The notes under the pieces: generated by a model
The model's input: only the letters and a program-made list of their open reading frames with translations
What the model was told of the DNA's origin: nothing
The model's database searches: none
Position numbers and translations under genes: made by a program
Assembly (NCBI GenBank): GCA_913055695.1
Contig: CAJXKF010000001.1
Span: 452,354-516,353, forward strand
DNA from: an uncultured Methylophaga sp.
GTDB lineage: Bacteria > Pseudomonadota > Gammaproteobacteria > Nitrosococcales > Methylophagaceae
DNA: 64,000 nt
Reading direction: 5' to 3'
Shown here: positions 35,711 through 44,655 of the stretch, piece by piece
How the letters are laid out: every line of letters begins with the position of its first letter
Numbering within the stretch: the stretch's first letter is position 1

Positions 35711-38179
35711 ATGCGCATTGCCCTGAAAGTGCTTTTAGCCATCATTTTAATTATTGTGGCCGGACTGGTCGCATTGCCATTTGTTATTGATCCCAACGAT
35801 TACAAAGACGAAATTTCCAGCCAGGTAGAAAAAGTTACCGGCCGAAATCTGACCCTGCAGGGCGATATCGAGCTCTCGGTCTTCCCCTGGATAGCGCTGG
35901 AACTGGGTCCGCTCACTCTCAGCAATGCCGAAGGTTTCCAATCCGACTACTTTGCCAAAGTGGAGCAGGCTGAAGTCCGCATCAAATTGATGCCGCTACT
36001 GAAAAAACAACTGGAAATGGACACCGTTGTGCTGGATGGCCTGGTGTTAAACCTGGAAACCAACAAGCAAGGCCAGACCAACTGGGATGACCTGACTCAG
36101 GCTGATGAAGTCGTTGAGAAACAGGCCAAACCGGGCGACGACAAAGCCGGTCCGGCGCTGGCAGCAGTCAGCATTGCCGGCATCAAATTAACTGATGCCA
36201 ATATCCTCTGGTCTGATGCGTCTCAGGGCGTCAATTACCAACTACGTAACCTTAACCTGACTACTGATCCACTGGTGCCTGGCGAACCAACATCGCTGGA
36301 TATGGCATTTGATTTGATCAGCGCAAAACCGGAAGTCAAAGCTCACGTCACGCTGAACAGTGAAGTAATGGTCGATATGAAACAACAGCAATACGCGCTG
36401 ACCGACCTCAATTTCACAACGATTGCACAGGGTAAAGCACTGCCTTTCTCCCAGGCAGAGCTGGCACTGGAAGGTGATATCAACGCCGATCTGGCCAAGC
36501 AACTGGTCACTGTCACCGATATGGTACTGACCGCTGAAGCCAACAATGAGCAACAAACTATTGATGCCAAACTGACCGGTAAGATCAACACTAATCTTGC
36601 CAGCCAGCAAACTACGATTGACGGCCTCAATCTGACGGCGGATATTACGGCTCCCTCGCTACCAGGCGAGAAGGCTCAGCTGGAACTGACCAGCAATCTC
36701 AGCGCTAATCTGGATCAGCAGACCGTAACCCTGTCAGGGCTGCGTCTCAAGCTGCAGGAACTGCTGATGGAGGCTGATATCAAGGCCAGTAATATCCTGG
36801 CTGAGAAACCGGAGTTTGTGGGTAACGTGCATATCCAGCCGTTTAATCTGCGTAAGCTGGCCAACGATATGGACATTGATTTGCCTGCGATGGCGGATAA
36901 CAACACGCTGGAAAATGTGGAGCTGAAAGCAGAGCTGGAAGGTTCGACTTCACGCGTCAACGCCAAACAGCTGAATCTGACATTTGACCAAAGTAATCTC
37001 ACTGGTCAGTTTGCCGTTAATAACTTCAGTAATCCGGCATTCAACTTCAATCTGAAACTGGACCAGATCAATCTGGATCGTTATCTGCCACCGGTTGAAA
37101 AAGGTGATGCCAAACCTGCGGCTTCACCAGCGACAGCAGCTGCCGGCGGTCCAAGCCAGCTGCCACTGGATACACTGCGACAAATCAATGCCAAGGGCAG
37201 CATCGATATCGGCAAAATGACAGCGACCGGTCTGACCAGTGAAAATATTCATGTCACTATCAACGCCGAGAACGGCCTGGTAAAGCTGACACCGATGCGC
37301 GCTGACCTGTATCAGGGTCAATACAACGGTAATGTCAGTCTGGATGCGCGCGGTGACAAGCTTAAAATCTCTCTTGATGAGAGCATTAAAGGCGTGCAGG
37401 CTGAGCCGCTGCTGAAAGATATGACCGGCGAAGCCAAAATTACAGGTACCGCCAATGCCAATGCCAAACTCAACGGCACTGGTGCCACTGTGGAGGAAAT
37501 CAAGCAGACTCTCAGCGGTAACGGTGGTTTTTCCTTTACCGATGGTGCCTTGAAAGGGATCAATATTGCCGAAGCAATCCGTAAGGCGAAAGCTGCGCTG
37601 TCTGGGCAAAAAATAGCTGAATCAGACGCGCCGGTTCAGACTGACTTCTCTACCTTGAGCGGCACCTTCACTGCCAATAACGGCCTCATTGAAAACAATG
37701 ATCTGACGCTGAAGTCACCGCTATTACGGGTCAATGGTTCAGGCCAGGCCAGCCTGCCCAAGGAAACCATCGATTACAAGCTCAAAGTCGCCGTGGTCGG
37801 TACAATTGCCGGACAGGGTGGCAAGGAACTGGCAGAGCTCAAAGGCCTCACCATCCCGGTCAAAATCACCGGCACTTTCAATAAACCCGATCTGAGTGTC
37901 GATCTGGCGAGCATGGTTAAAGATAGAGCCAAGGAAGAACTCAAAGGCAAAGCCGAAGAAAAACTCAAAGAAAAACTGGGTGATGATCTTGGCGGGCTGT
38001 TAGGTGGCGCTCTGGGTACCCAATCTGAAACTGAAGAACCCGCCGCTGACACTGAAACAGAACAGTCAGATAGCAGCGGAGAACAGAGCGGCACCGAAGC
38101 GGCACCGGCCGAGCAAGAGAAAACACCCGAAAAACAACTGGAAGATGCAGTCAAGGATAAGCTGAAAAACTTCTTCTAA
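35711..38179 (+). CDS. AsmA-family envelope protein
   Basis: An 822-residue protein from the ATG at 35711. A single N-terminal membrane helix (VLLAIILIIVAGLVALPFVI) anchors a long, strand-rich periplasmic part. IDPNDYKDEISSQVEKVTGR followed by LSVFPWIALELGPLTLSNAEGF is the AsmA N-terminal signature, and LSGNGGFSFTDGALKGINIAEAIR is the C-terminal AsmA_2 signature. Relatives are implicated in lipid transport between membranes and outer-membrane assembly. The last 90 residues are acidic and repetitive (Glu, Lys, Thr), an extension whose role is unclear. An in-frame TTG at 35705 is a possible alternative start. Confidence 0.9.
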   Translation: MRIALKVLLAIILIIVAGLVALPFVIDPNDYKDEISSQVEKVTGRNLTLQGDIELSVFPWIALELGPLTLSNAEGFQSDYFAKVEQAEVRIKLMPLLKKQLEMDTVVLDGLVLNLETNKQGQTNWDDLTQADEVVEKQAKPGDDKAGPALAAVSIAGIKLTDANILWSDASQGVNYQLRNLNLTTDPLVPGEPTSLDMAFDLISAKPEVKAHVTLNSEVMVDMKQQQYALTDLNFTTIAQGKALPFSQAELALEGDINADLAKQLVTVTDMVLTAEANNEQQTIDAKLTGKINTNLASQQTTIDGLNLTADITAPSLPGEKAQLELTSNLSANLDQQTVTLSGLRLKLQELLMEADIKASNILAEKPEFVGNVHIQPFNLRKLANDMDIDLPAMADNNTLENVELKAELEGSTSRVNAKQLNLTFDQSNLTGQFAVNNFSNPAFNFNLKLDQINLDRYLPPVEKGDAKPAASPATAAAGGPSQLPLDTLRQINAKGSIDIGKMTATGLTSENIHVTINAENGLVKLTPMRADLYQGQYNGNVSLDARGDKLKISLDESIKGVQAEPLLKDMTGEAKITGTANANAKLNGTGATVEEIKQTLSGNGGFSFTDGALKGINIAEAIRKAKAALSGQKIAESDAPVQTDFSTLSGTFTANNGLIENNDLTLKSPLLRVNGSGQASLPKETIDYKLKVAVVGTIAGQGGKELAELKGLTIPVKITGTFNKPDLSVDLASMVKDRAKEELKGKAEEKLKEKLGDDLGGLLGGALGTQSETEEPAADTETEQSDSSGEQSGTEAAPAEQEKTPEKQLEDAVKDKLKNFF

Positions 38180-38197
38180 GACAACAGTATTTATCCC

Positions 38198-38230
38198 GCC
38201 CGCGGCTGAGAACCGGTCGCGGGCTTTTTT
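38198..38230 (+). terminator. Intrinsic terminator after the AsmA-like gene
   Basis: GCCCGCG and CGCGGGC (38198-38204, 38218-38224) pair around a 13-base loop and are followed by six T. It ends only 10 bases before the mutY start codon. Confidence 0.85.
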
Positions 38231-38240
38231 CTGCCTGACT

Positions 38241-39287
38241 ATGCCAACGACATTCGATTTTTCCCAAGCACTGCTTGACTGGTATGACCTGTATGGTCGA
38301 AAGGATCTGCCCTGGCAGCAGGAGCCGACGCCCTACCATGTCTGGCTGTCAGAGATCATGTTGCAGCAGACTCAAGTCAGTACCGTCATTGATTACTATC
38401 AGCGTTTTCTCGGCCGTTTTCCGGATATACAAGCGCTGGCAAAAGCGCCGCAGGATGAAGTACTGGCTTACTGGTCCGGACTGGGCTATTACGCCCGCGC
38501 CCGTAATCTGCACAAAACCGCCAGGATCATTGTCGAAGATTACGACGGCGACATGCCAGCCAGTCTGGAGGCTTTAACCGGTCTGCCCGGCATTGGTCGC
38601 TCAACCGCTGGCGCCATCCTGACATTGGCTTTCCATCAGTGTTACCCGATTCTCGACGGTAATGTGAAACGGGTACTGGCACGTTTCTTTGCGATTGAGG
38701 GCTGGCCCGGCATCAAACAGGTGGAAAATCAACTCTGGTTGCGAGCTGAGAGCTTGCTGCCTAAGCAACGTATTGCCAACTATATCCAGGCGCAGATGGA
38801 TCTAGGGGCAACCTTGTGCACGCGCACGAAGCCTGATTGCCCCCATTGCCCGCTACAGACTCAATGTCAGGCCTACATATTGGGTCAACCTGAAGCCTAT
38901 CCCGGCAAAAAACCCCGCAAAGCCATTCCTGTCCGGCACACACAATGGCTGATTATGCAGAACGAACTCGGCGAGGTACTGCTAGAACAGCGCCCGTCGC
39001 AAGGGATATGGGGTGGCTTGTGGAGCTTTCCGGAAATCAGCCCGGATGAAGATATCAGCAGTTACTGTGGTCGATACCGACAGATAGAAATTCAGTCCAG
39101 CACTGCATTAGCTTCCTTACAGCATGTCTTTACTCATTTCAGACTGAATATACAGCCTACCCTCTTGCGCTGCCGTGTCAGCGGCGTTGCCGACAAAGAC
39201 CAGAGCAAGTGGTATAGAATAGAGGACACTTTCAAGCTGGGCCTGCCGGCACCGGTGAAATCTTTTTTAAAATCGTTCAATGAATGA
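38241..39287 (+). CDS. mutY: Adenine DNA glycosylase MutY
   Basis: A 348-residue HhH-GPD glycosylase that removes adenine opposite 8-oxoguanine. E38 in the [10 protein letters not shown] region and D139 in ILDGNVKRV are the catalytic pair, [16 protein letters not shown] is the helix-hairpin-helix, and C193, C200, C203 and C209 (spacing 6-2-5) bind the 4Fe-4S cluster. A C-terminal MutT-like domain ([21 protein letters not shown]) recognises oxoG. It is followed by yggX with a short overlap region, as in E. coli. No ribosome site is obvious, because a terminator immediately precedes the ATG. Confidence 0.97.
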   Translation: MPTTFDFSQALLDWYDLYGRKDLPWQQEPTPYHVWLSEIMLQQTQVSTVIDYYQRFLGRFPDIQALAKAPQDEVLAYWSGLGYYARARNLHKTARIIVEDYDGDMPASLEALTGLPGIGRSTAGAILTLAFHQCYPILDGNVKRVLARFFAIEGWPGIKQVENQLWLRAESLLPKQRIANYIQAQMDLGATLCTRTKPDCPHCPLQTQCQAYILGQPEAYPGKKPRKAIPVRHTQWLIMQNELGEVLLEQRPSQGIWGGLWSFPEISPDEDISSYCGRYRQIEIQSSTALASLQHVFTHFRLNIQPTLLRCRVSGVADKDQSKWYRIEDTFKLGLPAPVKSFLKSFNE

Positions 39288-39295
39288 GGGCACTT

Positions 39296-39562
39296 ATGGC
39301 ACGCACGGTTCACTGCGTCAAACTCAACAAAGAGGCTGAAGGTCTCGACTTTCCACCTTACCCCGGTGAAATGGGGAAAAAGCTGTATGAATCGGTCTCC
39401 AAGGAGGCCTGGCAGATGTGGCTCAGTCAGCAAACCATGCTGATCAATGAATATCGTCTGTCCCTGGCTGATCCCAAATCACAGGCATTTCTCAGAGCTG
39501 AAATGGAAAAATTCTTTTTTGGTGAAGGCTCGACACCACCGGCTGATTATGTGCCGGAGTGA
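39296..39562 (+). CDS. yggX: Fe(2+)-trafficking / oxidative damage protection protein YggX
   Basis: An 88-residue protein matching Ygg[39 protein letters not shown] and a C-terminal FFFGEG segment. Cys7 is conserved. I chose the ATG at 39296, with GAGGG five bases upstream, over one at 39284 that overlaps mutY. YggX lowers iron-driven damage to Fe-S proteins and DNA, which fits a partnership with MutY in the same transcript. Confidence 0.96.
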   Translation: MARTVHCVKLNKEAEGLDFPPYPGEMGKKLYESVSKEAWQMWLSQQTMLINEYRLSLADPKSQAFLRAEMEKFFFGEGSTPPADYVPE

Positions 39563-39872
39563 GATTCCTGACCGATTTTCCGCAAATATACGAAAATTCG
39601 ATAACAAGAGACCAGGTTTATTCCGAATTTGGTCTCTCATCGCCTTCACCCGTCGAAACAGCTTTAGGTGTTGATTCTATTCAGTTTTAAGTCAATGCTT
39701 TTGATCAAGCCTCACTAACAATCGCTAGCAGTTCACAAAAAAAATTGCAATTATTTACGCAAAATGCTGACTTCTTTGCATTTTTTGGGCGTACAATGCA
39801 ATAAGCTTCATTTGAAGCGTTTTTTCGTCAGCACTGGAAAGCGCTGGCATAGTTTTAAAGATTGAGGTTGAT
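39563..39872 (+). promoter_or_regulatory. Intergenic region and leader of the cold-shock gene
   Basis: This 310-base gap holds no gene. It is very AT-rich near 39720-39800. TACAAT at 39792-39797 is a good -10 element, but a convincing -35 at the right distance was not found. A hairpin with arms GCTTC and GAAGC (39805-39818), followed by GTTTTTT, would sit at the very start of the transcript. That leaves a leader of about 70 bases before the ATG, shorter than the E. coli cspA leader. A thermoresponsive or attenuating role is speculation. Confidence 0.5.
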
Positions 39873-40082
39873 ATGGCAGAACAAGTAAATGGAAAGGTTA
39901 AGTGGTTCAATGATGCTAAAGGATTCGGCTTTATTGAACAGGTAGATGGCCCGGATGTCTTCGTTCATCATACTGCAATTCAGGCGGAGGGCTTTAGAAC
40001 ATTGAAAGAGGGCCAGAACGTCACCATGCAAGTGACTCAAGGACAGAAAGGACCGCAAGCGGAAAACGTTGTCCCCGGATAA
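39873..40082 (+). CDS. Cold-shock protein, CspA family
   Basis: A 69-residue single cold-shock domain. KGFGFIE is RNP1 and VFVHHTAI is RNP2, both in the usual place. It binds single-stranded RNA and DNA and melts structure in mRNA at low temperature. It is followed by its own terminator. The DEAD-box helicase DeaD, which often works in the same response, is encoded at 56130. Which Csp paralogue it is cannot be decided. Confidence 0.96.
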   Translation: MAEQVNGKVKWFNDAKGFGFIEQVDGPDVFVHHTAIQAEGFRTLKEGQNVTMQVTQGQKGPQAENVVPG

Positions 40083-40104
40083 TGTACTGCATATAAGAAT
40101 TCTA

Positions 40105-40138
40105 AAGCCGGTCGGCACAAGCTGACCGGCTTTTTTTA
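40105..40138 (+). terminator. Intrinsic terminator of the cold-shock gene
   Basis: AAGCCGGTCGGC and GCTGACCGGCTT pair with one mismatch around a 4-base loop, followed by a run of T. It ends about 20 bases before the next gene. Confidence 0.93.
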
Positions 40139-40158
40139 TGCCCTGATATCACGCTACA

Positions 40159-40941
40159 GTGAAAGTCTTCAGTTTCCGCCACTTTCGAATTCTTATTCTG
40201 CTGGCCCTGCTGTTTTTTGCCCTGGTTTACACGCAGGAACAAAAACGTGCCACCAGCGCCTGGTATCAGCCGGTTAATGTCATTATCTTCCCGATAAACG
40301 GTGATCGGCATCCGGCGACTTCTACCTATATCAACGCACTTGATACAGAGGATTTTAATGATATTGACGAATTCTTTGCCCGTAGCAGCGAGCACTATGA
40401 TCTAGCTATCGACCAACCGATTATCACCCGGTTGGGCCAGAGAATTGAGGATTTGCCGCCTCCCCGCCCTGAAACAGATAGCATGCTGAGTGCCATCCGG
40501 TGGAGTCTGAAACTACGTTTCTGGGCTTTTCAGCATACACCGGATGATATTTCCAATCAGAACCGAATCCGGCTTTATGTGATTTACCACCTCCCTGACA
40601 AACAACGTCGTCTGGTTCATTCGTCAGGCTTGCAGAAAGGGCTCATCGGGGTGATTCATGCTTTCGCCGCGCCGCAACAGAATTCACAGAATGCATTAGT
40701 GATGGCCCATGAAATTCTGCACACGCTGGGCGCCAGCGATAAATACGGAGCCGACAATCAGCCTCATTATCCTGATGGTTTTGCCGAGCCTGAAAAAAAC
40801 CCGCTCTACCCGCAGCGTTACGCCGAGATCATGGCCGGCCGCGTTCCAGTCAATGCAAAACAAGCCCGCATGCCCGCCAGTTTGCAGTCAGTCCGACTGG
40901 GAGTGCAAACAGCGAGGGAAATCAACTGGCTGCAGCATTGA
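40159..40941 (+). CDS. Putative membrane-anchored metalloprotease, unknown family
   Basis: A 260-residue protein starting with GTG. A hydrophobic helix at about 9-24 (ILILLALLFFALVYT) anchors or exports it. AHEILHTLGASDKYG gives H184, E185, H188, G191 and D194, which fits the HExxHxxGxxD zinc-binding motif of metzincin-like proteases. The rest has no recognised domain. It starts only 20 bases after the cold-shock terminator, so its own promoter would overlap that gene or its terminator. Proteolytic activity is inferred from the motif alone. Confidence 0.75.
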   Translation: MKVFSFRHFRILILLALLFFALVYTQEQKRATSAWYQPVNVIIFPINGDRHPATSTYINALDTEDFNDIDEFFARSSEHYDLAIDQPIITRLGQRIEDLPPPRPETDSMLSAIRWSLKLRFWAFQHTPDDISNQNRIRLYVIYHLPDKQRRLVHSSGLQKGLIGVIHAFAAPQQNSQNALVMAHEILHTLGASDKYGADNQPHYPDGFAEPEKNPLYPQRYAEIMAGRVPVNAKQARMPASLQSVRLGVQTAREINWLQH

Positions 40942-41120
40942 GCTGATGACTTTCAACCTGAAATAGCTCAGTACATCTAAAAAGCTGACTTTGACCTCAA
41001 TCTGTCATCGCTATTATTCATCATCTCATTCAGCATTTAACTTGACTGCGACGCAGCATCAGCGACAATGAATTCAGAGATTGACAGCAATGCTGCTGCC
41101 ATAAGCAAAAGGAAACCGTT

Positions 41121-41873
41121 ATGAAAGCCAGAGCATTCGTGACCATATTGCTTTTCAGCCCCTTTTTGATGATAAACAGCGTCAGTGCCGACTGGAATAC
41201 CATGCTGGATGATTTGAAACAGGCCGGTAAAACGCTGCTACCGGGAGAACAAACGACCACTGCTTCGCTCGACAGCAGCACCATGGTATCGGGGCTCAAA
41301 GAAGCACTCAGTGTCGGCACAAAGCGTGCGATTGAAACGGTAAGTCAGACCGATGGCTATCTGGCGAATCCCAGGATTCGCATTCCTTTACCGCCTCAGG
41401 TTGAAAAAGTCGACAATCTGCTGCGCCAGGTGGGGATGAGTGATCTGGCTGATGAATTTCAGACCAGTATGAACCGCGCCGCCGAAGAAGCGGCACCTGA
41501 GGCCACTTCGATCATGATCGATGCCATCAAAAACATGAGCATTGAGGATGCTAAAAATATTCTCAATGGTCCCGATAATGCCGCCACCCAGTATTTTCGA
41601 GAGCAAACCAGTGGCCGGCTGACAGAACTGTTTCGTCCCAGTATTGAGAACTCGCTGGATCAGGTTGGCTCCACCCGCTATTACAATCAGCTCAGTGACC
41701 GGGTAGCCAGTGTGCCGGTTGTCGGCGAGGAACTGAATGTGGATCTGCCCGACTACGTCACGCAGAAAGCCCTGGATGGCCTGTTCACCATGCTGGCGCT
41801 TGAGGAGAAAAAAATCCGCGAGAACCCGGCAGCACGAACCACCGAATTACTGAAAACCGTATTCGGCAATTAG
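41121..41873 (+). CDS. DUF4197 family exported protein
   Basis: A 250-residue protein. A signal peptide (residues 1-22, ending SVSA-DW) points to the periplasm. The body matches DUF4197: MVSGLKEALSVGTKRAIETVSQTDGYL, then IPLPPQVEKVDNLLRQVGM and YFREQTSGRLTELFRPSI. The function of the family is unknown. It stands alone on the plus strand with a 179-base gap upstream that shows no clear feature. Confidence 0.85.
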   Translation: MKARAFVTILLFSPFLMINSVSADWNTMLDDLKQAGKTLLPGEQTTTASLDSSTMVSGLKEALSVGTKRAIETVSQTDGYLANPRIRIPLPPQVEKVDNLLRQVGMSDLADEFQTSMNRAAEEAAPEATSIMIDAIKNMSIEDAKNILNGPDNAATQYFREQTSGRLTELFRPSIENSLDQVGSTRYYNQLSDRVASVPVVGEELNVDLPDYVTQKALDGLFTMLALEEKKIRENPAARTTELLKTVFGN

Positions 41874-41947
41874 CATACTGAGGTTTGCTACTCATACGGG
41901 GCCGAATGTAATAACATAATGTCCGCACTATTTGTAAAGGAAAAACC

Positions 41948-42709
41948 ATGGCTTTATCGCACAACCTTAACCTGGCCAGTCAGGGAACCTCTCTCAAGGC
42001 ATTGTTCAGCGGTTATCTGATCGTTGTCGCTGTCGGCTATCTGATGGCTGTTGTCCAGATTCAGCTGACCCACGGTCTGGCCGACGGTGAGTATGGACTG
42101 TCGATCGACGACATCGTCTACAGTTACTACGGCAACCGCAGTAGTTCTTTACTTGAGAACAAGCTGCACGGCTCAATGAAGCCGATGGCCACTGATGAAG
42201 AGCGAGATGCAATTATTAACTGGATCCATCAGGGTGCGACTGAAGAAGCCTATGAAGAACAGGGTATTCAGGACATTTTCGAGTCTAAATGTATCGTCTG
42301 TCACAACGCTGAAGCGGGGGGGATTCCCGATTACAGCGATTTCCAGAATATTAAGGACAGGGCCCTGGTCGACACCGGTGTAACCATCTCGGCACTGGCA
42401 CGCGTCTCCCACATTCACCTGTTCGGCATTGCCTTCATCTTTATGTTTGTTGGTCTCATCTTCAGCCTGGCAGCCGGCGTGCCCAAGCCGCTCAAGGTGA
42501 TTGCGATTTCAACGCCTTATGTCTTCCTGCTGGTTGACATCGCTTCCTGGTGGCTGACCAAGCTCAACCCCAACTTCGCCTGGCTGGTCATCATCGCCGG
42601 TGCATCAATGGCATTATCATTCGCCTTTATGTGGATCGTATCCATGTATGAGATGTGGATTCTGCCACGTCGCGGTACCGATAGCCGGGACGCCTTGCTG
42701 GATCAGTAA
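41948..42709 (+). CDS. Integral membrane protein with one c-type haem motif
   Basis: A 253-residue protein with about four membrane helices (roughly 17-39, 158-176, 184-202, 211-232). A long loop between the first and second carries CIVCH (C115, C118, H119), a single c-type haem site, with ESK before it and a following AEAGG. The loop should lie in the periplasm, where cytochrome c maturation occurs. Conserved histidines in VSHIHLFG may bind further cofactors. The family is often annotated only as a cytochrome or hypothetical protein. An electron-transfer role is likely; partners are unknown. AAGG lies about 10 bases before the ATG. Confidence 0.75.
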   Translation: MALSHNLNLASQGTSLKALFSGYLIVVAVGYLMAVVQIQLTHGLADGEYGLSIDDIVYSYYGNRSSSLLENKLHGSMKPMATDEERDAIINWIHQGATEEAYEEQGIQDIFESKCIVCHNAEAGGIPDYSDFQNIKDRALVDTGVTISALARVSHIHLFGIAFIFMFVGLIFSLAAGVPKPLKVIAISTPYVFLLVDIASWWLTKLNPNFAWLVIIAGASMALSFAFMWIVSMYEMWILPRRGTDSRDALLDQ

Positions 42710-42727
42710 TCCTAAGGCCACTCAGTT

Positions 42728-42754
42728 AAAAAGCCCCGTTAAGCGGGGCTTTTT
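42728..42754. terminator. Bidirectional terminator between the cytochrome gene and uup
   Basis: AAAAAGCCCCG and CGGGGCTTTTT form an 11-bp stem around a 5-base loop. It serves two convergent genes; its T-run abuts the uup stop codon. Confidence 0.93.
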
Positions 42755-44653
42755 TTATTCTGCCTGCTGTTTAGCTTCCAGCGTTTCCCAGCGTTCAAAA
42801 GCGGTTTCCAGTTCCGCTTCCAGAGCCGCCACCTGCTGCTGAATTTCAGTAATTTTGTCAGCATCCTGCTGATAAAAAGCAGGATCCGACATTTGATCAT
42901 TAAAAGCTTGTTGTCTGGCTTCCAGTTCCTCAATCCTGGTCGGCAGTGCTTTCAGATCCAGCTGTTCCTGGTAGGTCAGACTGGATTTCTTTTTCTGTGC
43001 CGGTTTATTTTGAGTTGGCTGAGACTTGGCCGGTCTGGTTTCAGTCTTTTTCTGTGTCTGCTGCCATTGGCGCTGCCAGTCTTCATAACCGCCGACATAT
43101 TCACGCAAACCGCCATCGGGGTCGAACACAATACTGCTGGTCACCACATTATTGAGAAAAGCCCTGTCATGGCTGACAAGCAGCAGCGTGCCGCTGTAAT
43201 TGAGCAGTAAATCTTCCAGCAGCTCCAGCGTTTCGGCATCCAGATCATTGGTGGGTTCGTCCATCACCAGCAGGTTGGCCGGCTGGGTAAACAGCTTAGC
43301 CAGCAGCAGCCGGTTGCGTTCACCACCGGATAAGGCCTTAACCGGCGTTCTGGCACGCTCTGGAGTAAACAGGAAGTCCTGCAGATAACCAATAATATGT
43401 TTGCGGCTGCCATTGATATCGACATGGTCACTGCCCTGGCCTACGTTCTGGACCACGCTTTCTTCTTCATTCAGCTGGCTGCGCAGCTGATCAAAAAAGG
43501 CGACTTCCAGGTTGGTGCCCAGTTTGACCTCACCTTTTTCCGGTTCCTGGCGTTTGAGAAGAATCGACAGCAGGGTACTTTTACCGCAGCCATTGGGCCC
43601 GATGATGCCGATGCGGTCGCCGCGCTGAATCACGGTGCTGAAGTTATCAAACAGCATCTTGCCGTCGTAGCTCTGGCCGATATTCTCAGCTTCTATCACC
43701 AGTTTGCCGCTACGCTCCGCTTCCTGCAGCTGCATGCTGACGCTACCCTGACGCTCTCGCCTTTGGCTGCGCTCTTTTCGCATTTTTTCCAGCGCCCGGA
43801 CCCGGCCTTCATTGCGGGTGCGGCGGGCTTTGATGCCCTGACGGATCCAGACCTCCTCCTGTGCCAGCTTTTTATCAAACTGGGCATTCTGCTCGGCTTC
43901 GGCCGCCAGCATTTCTTCACGTTTTTTCAGGTAGTTCTGATAATCACCCGGGAAGCTGGCGAGCTGACCGCGGTCCAGTTGCACAATACGGGTCGCCAGC
44001 GCCTGCAGGAAAGTCCGGTCGTGAGTGATAAACAGCAAAGTACCACCGTAGTTTTTCAAAAAGCCTTCCAGCCAGGTGATAGATTCAATATCAAGATGGT
44101 TGGTCGGTTCATCCAGCAGCAGAATATCAGGTTGTTTGACCAGCGCCTGTGCCAATAAAACACGACGCTTTTTACCGCCGGACAGGCTGTCAAAGTCGGC
44201 ATCGGCATCGAGTGACAAACGTGAAATCACTGTTTCCACTCGCTGTTCTAGCGACCAGCCATCAGCAGCTTCCAGCTTGTGCTGTGCTTTTTCCAGTTTG
44301 TTCAATAAGGCTTCACTGCTGTCTGTCTGCAATTCATGCAGAAGATGATGGTATTCCAGAAGCAGGGGCGAAATTTCACCCAGGCCGGCTGCCACCACAT
44401 CAAACACACTGCCGTGGGTGCCAATCGGCACTTCCTGTTCCAGCCTGGTGATTTTAATCGACTGACCGCCGATGATTTCGCCACTGTCAGCTTTGATCTC
44501 ACCGGCGATGAGTTTCATCAGCGTCGATTTGCCAGCGCCGTTGCGCCCGACCAGGCACACCCGTTCACCGCGGTCGAGCTGAAAGTCGACCTTGTCGAGC
44601 AGATTGGGGCCACCGTAACTGACGGTGACTTGTTTTAATGACAGTAATGCCAC
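42755..44653 (-). CDS. uup: ABC-F ATPase Uup
   Basis: A 632-residue ABC-F protein with two ATP-binding cassettes and no membrane part. GRNGAGKSTLMKL and GPNGCGKSTLLSI are the Walker A motifs, LSGGKKRRV and LSGGERNRL the signature motifs. A Lys/Arg-rich linker follows cassette 1, and a C-terminal coiled coil (about 555-630) matches the DNA-binding tail of Uup. Uup affects transposon excision and ribosome function. It lies 2 bases after yheS, so the two ABC-F genes form a tandem unit. Confidence 0.93.
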   Translation of the reverse strand: MALLSLKQVTVSYGGPNLLDKVDFQLDRGERVCLVGRNGAGKSTLMKLIAGEIKADSGEIIGGQSIKITRLEQEVPIGTHGSVFDVVAAGLGEISPLLLEYHHLLHELQTDSSEALLNKLEKAQHKLEAADGWSLEQRVETVISRLSLDADADFDSLSGGKKRRVLLAQALVKQPDILLLDEPTNHLDIESITWLEGFLKNYGGTLLFITHDRTFLQALATRIVQLDRGQLASFPGDYQNYLKKREEMLAAEAEQNAQFDKKLAQEEVWIRQGIKARRTRNEGRVRALEKMRKERSQRRERQGSVSMQLQEAERSGKLVIEAENIGQSYDGKMLFDNFSTVIQRGDRIGIIGPNGCGKSTLLSILLKRQEPEKGEVKLGTNLEVAFFDQLRSQLNEEESVVQNVGQGSDHVDINGSRKHIIGYLQDFLFTPERARTPVKALSGGERNRLLLAKLFTQPANLLVMDEPTNDLDAETLELLEDLLLNYSGTLLLVSHDRAFLNNVVTSSIVFDPDGGLREYVGGYEDWQRQWQQTQKKTETRPAKSQPTQNKPAQKKKSSLTYQEQLDLKALPTRIEELEARQQAFNDQMSDPAFYQQDADKITEIQQQVAALEAELETAFERWETLEAKQQAE

Positions 44654-44655
44654 AA

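Noticed and set aside
40942-41120. Possible small RNA between the metalloprotease and DUF4197 genes
   Set aside because: No terminator or promoter pair was visible.
43397-44158. 253-codon plus-strand frame opposite uup
   Set aside because: The opposite strand encodes a full ABC-F protein with all motifs; the long shadow results from codon composition.
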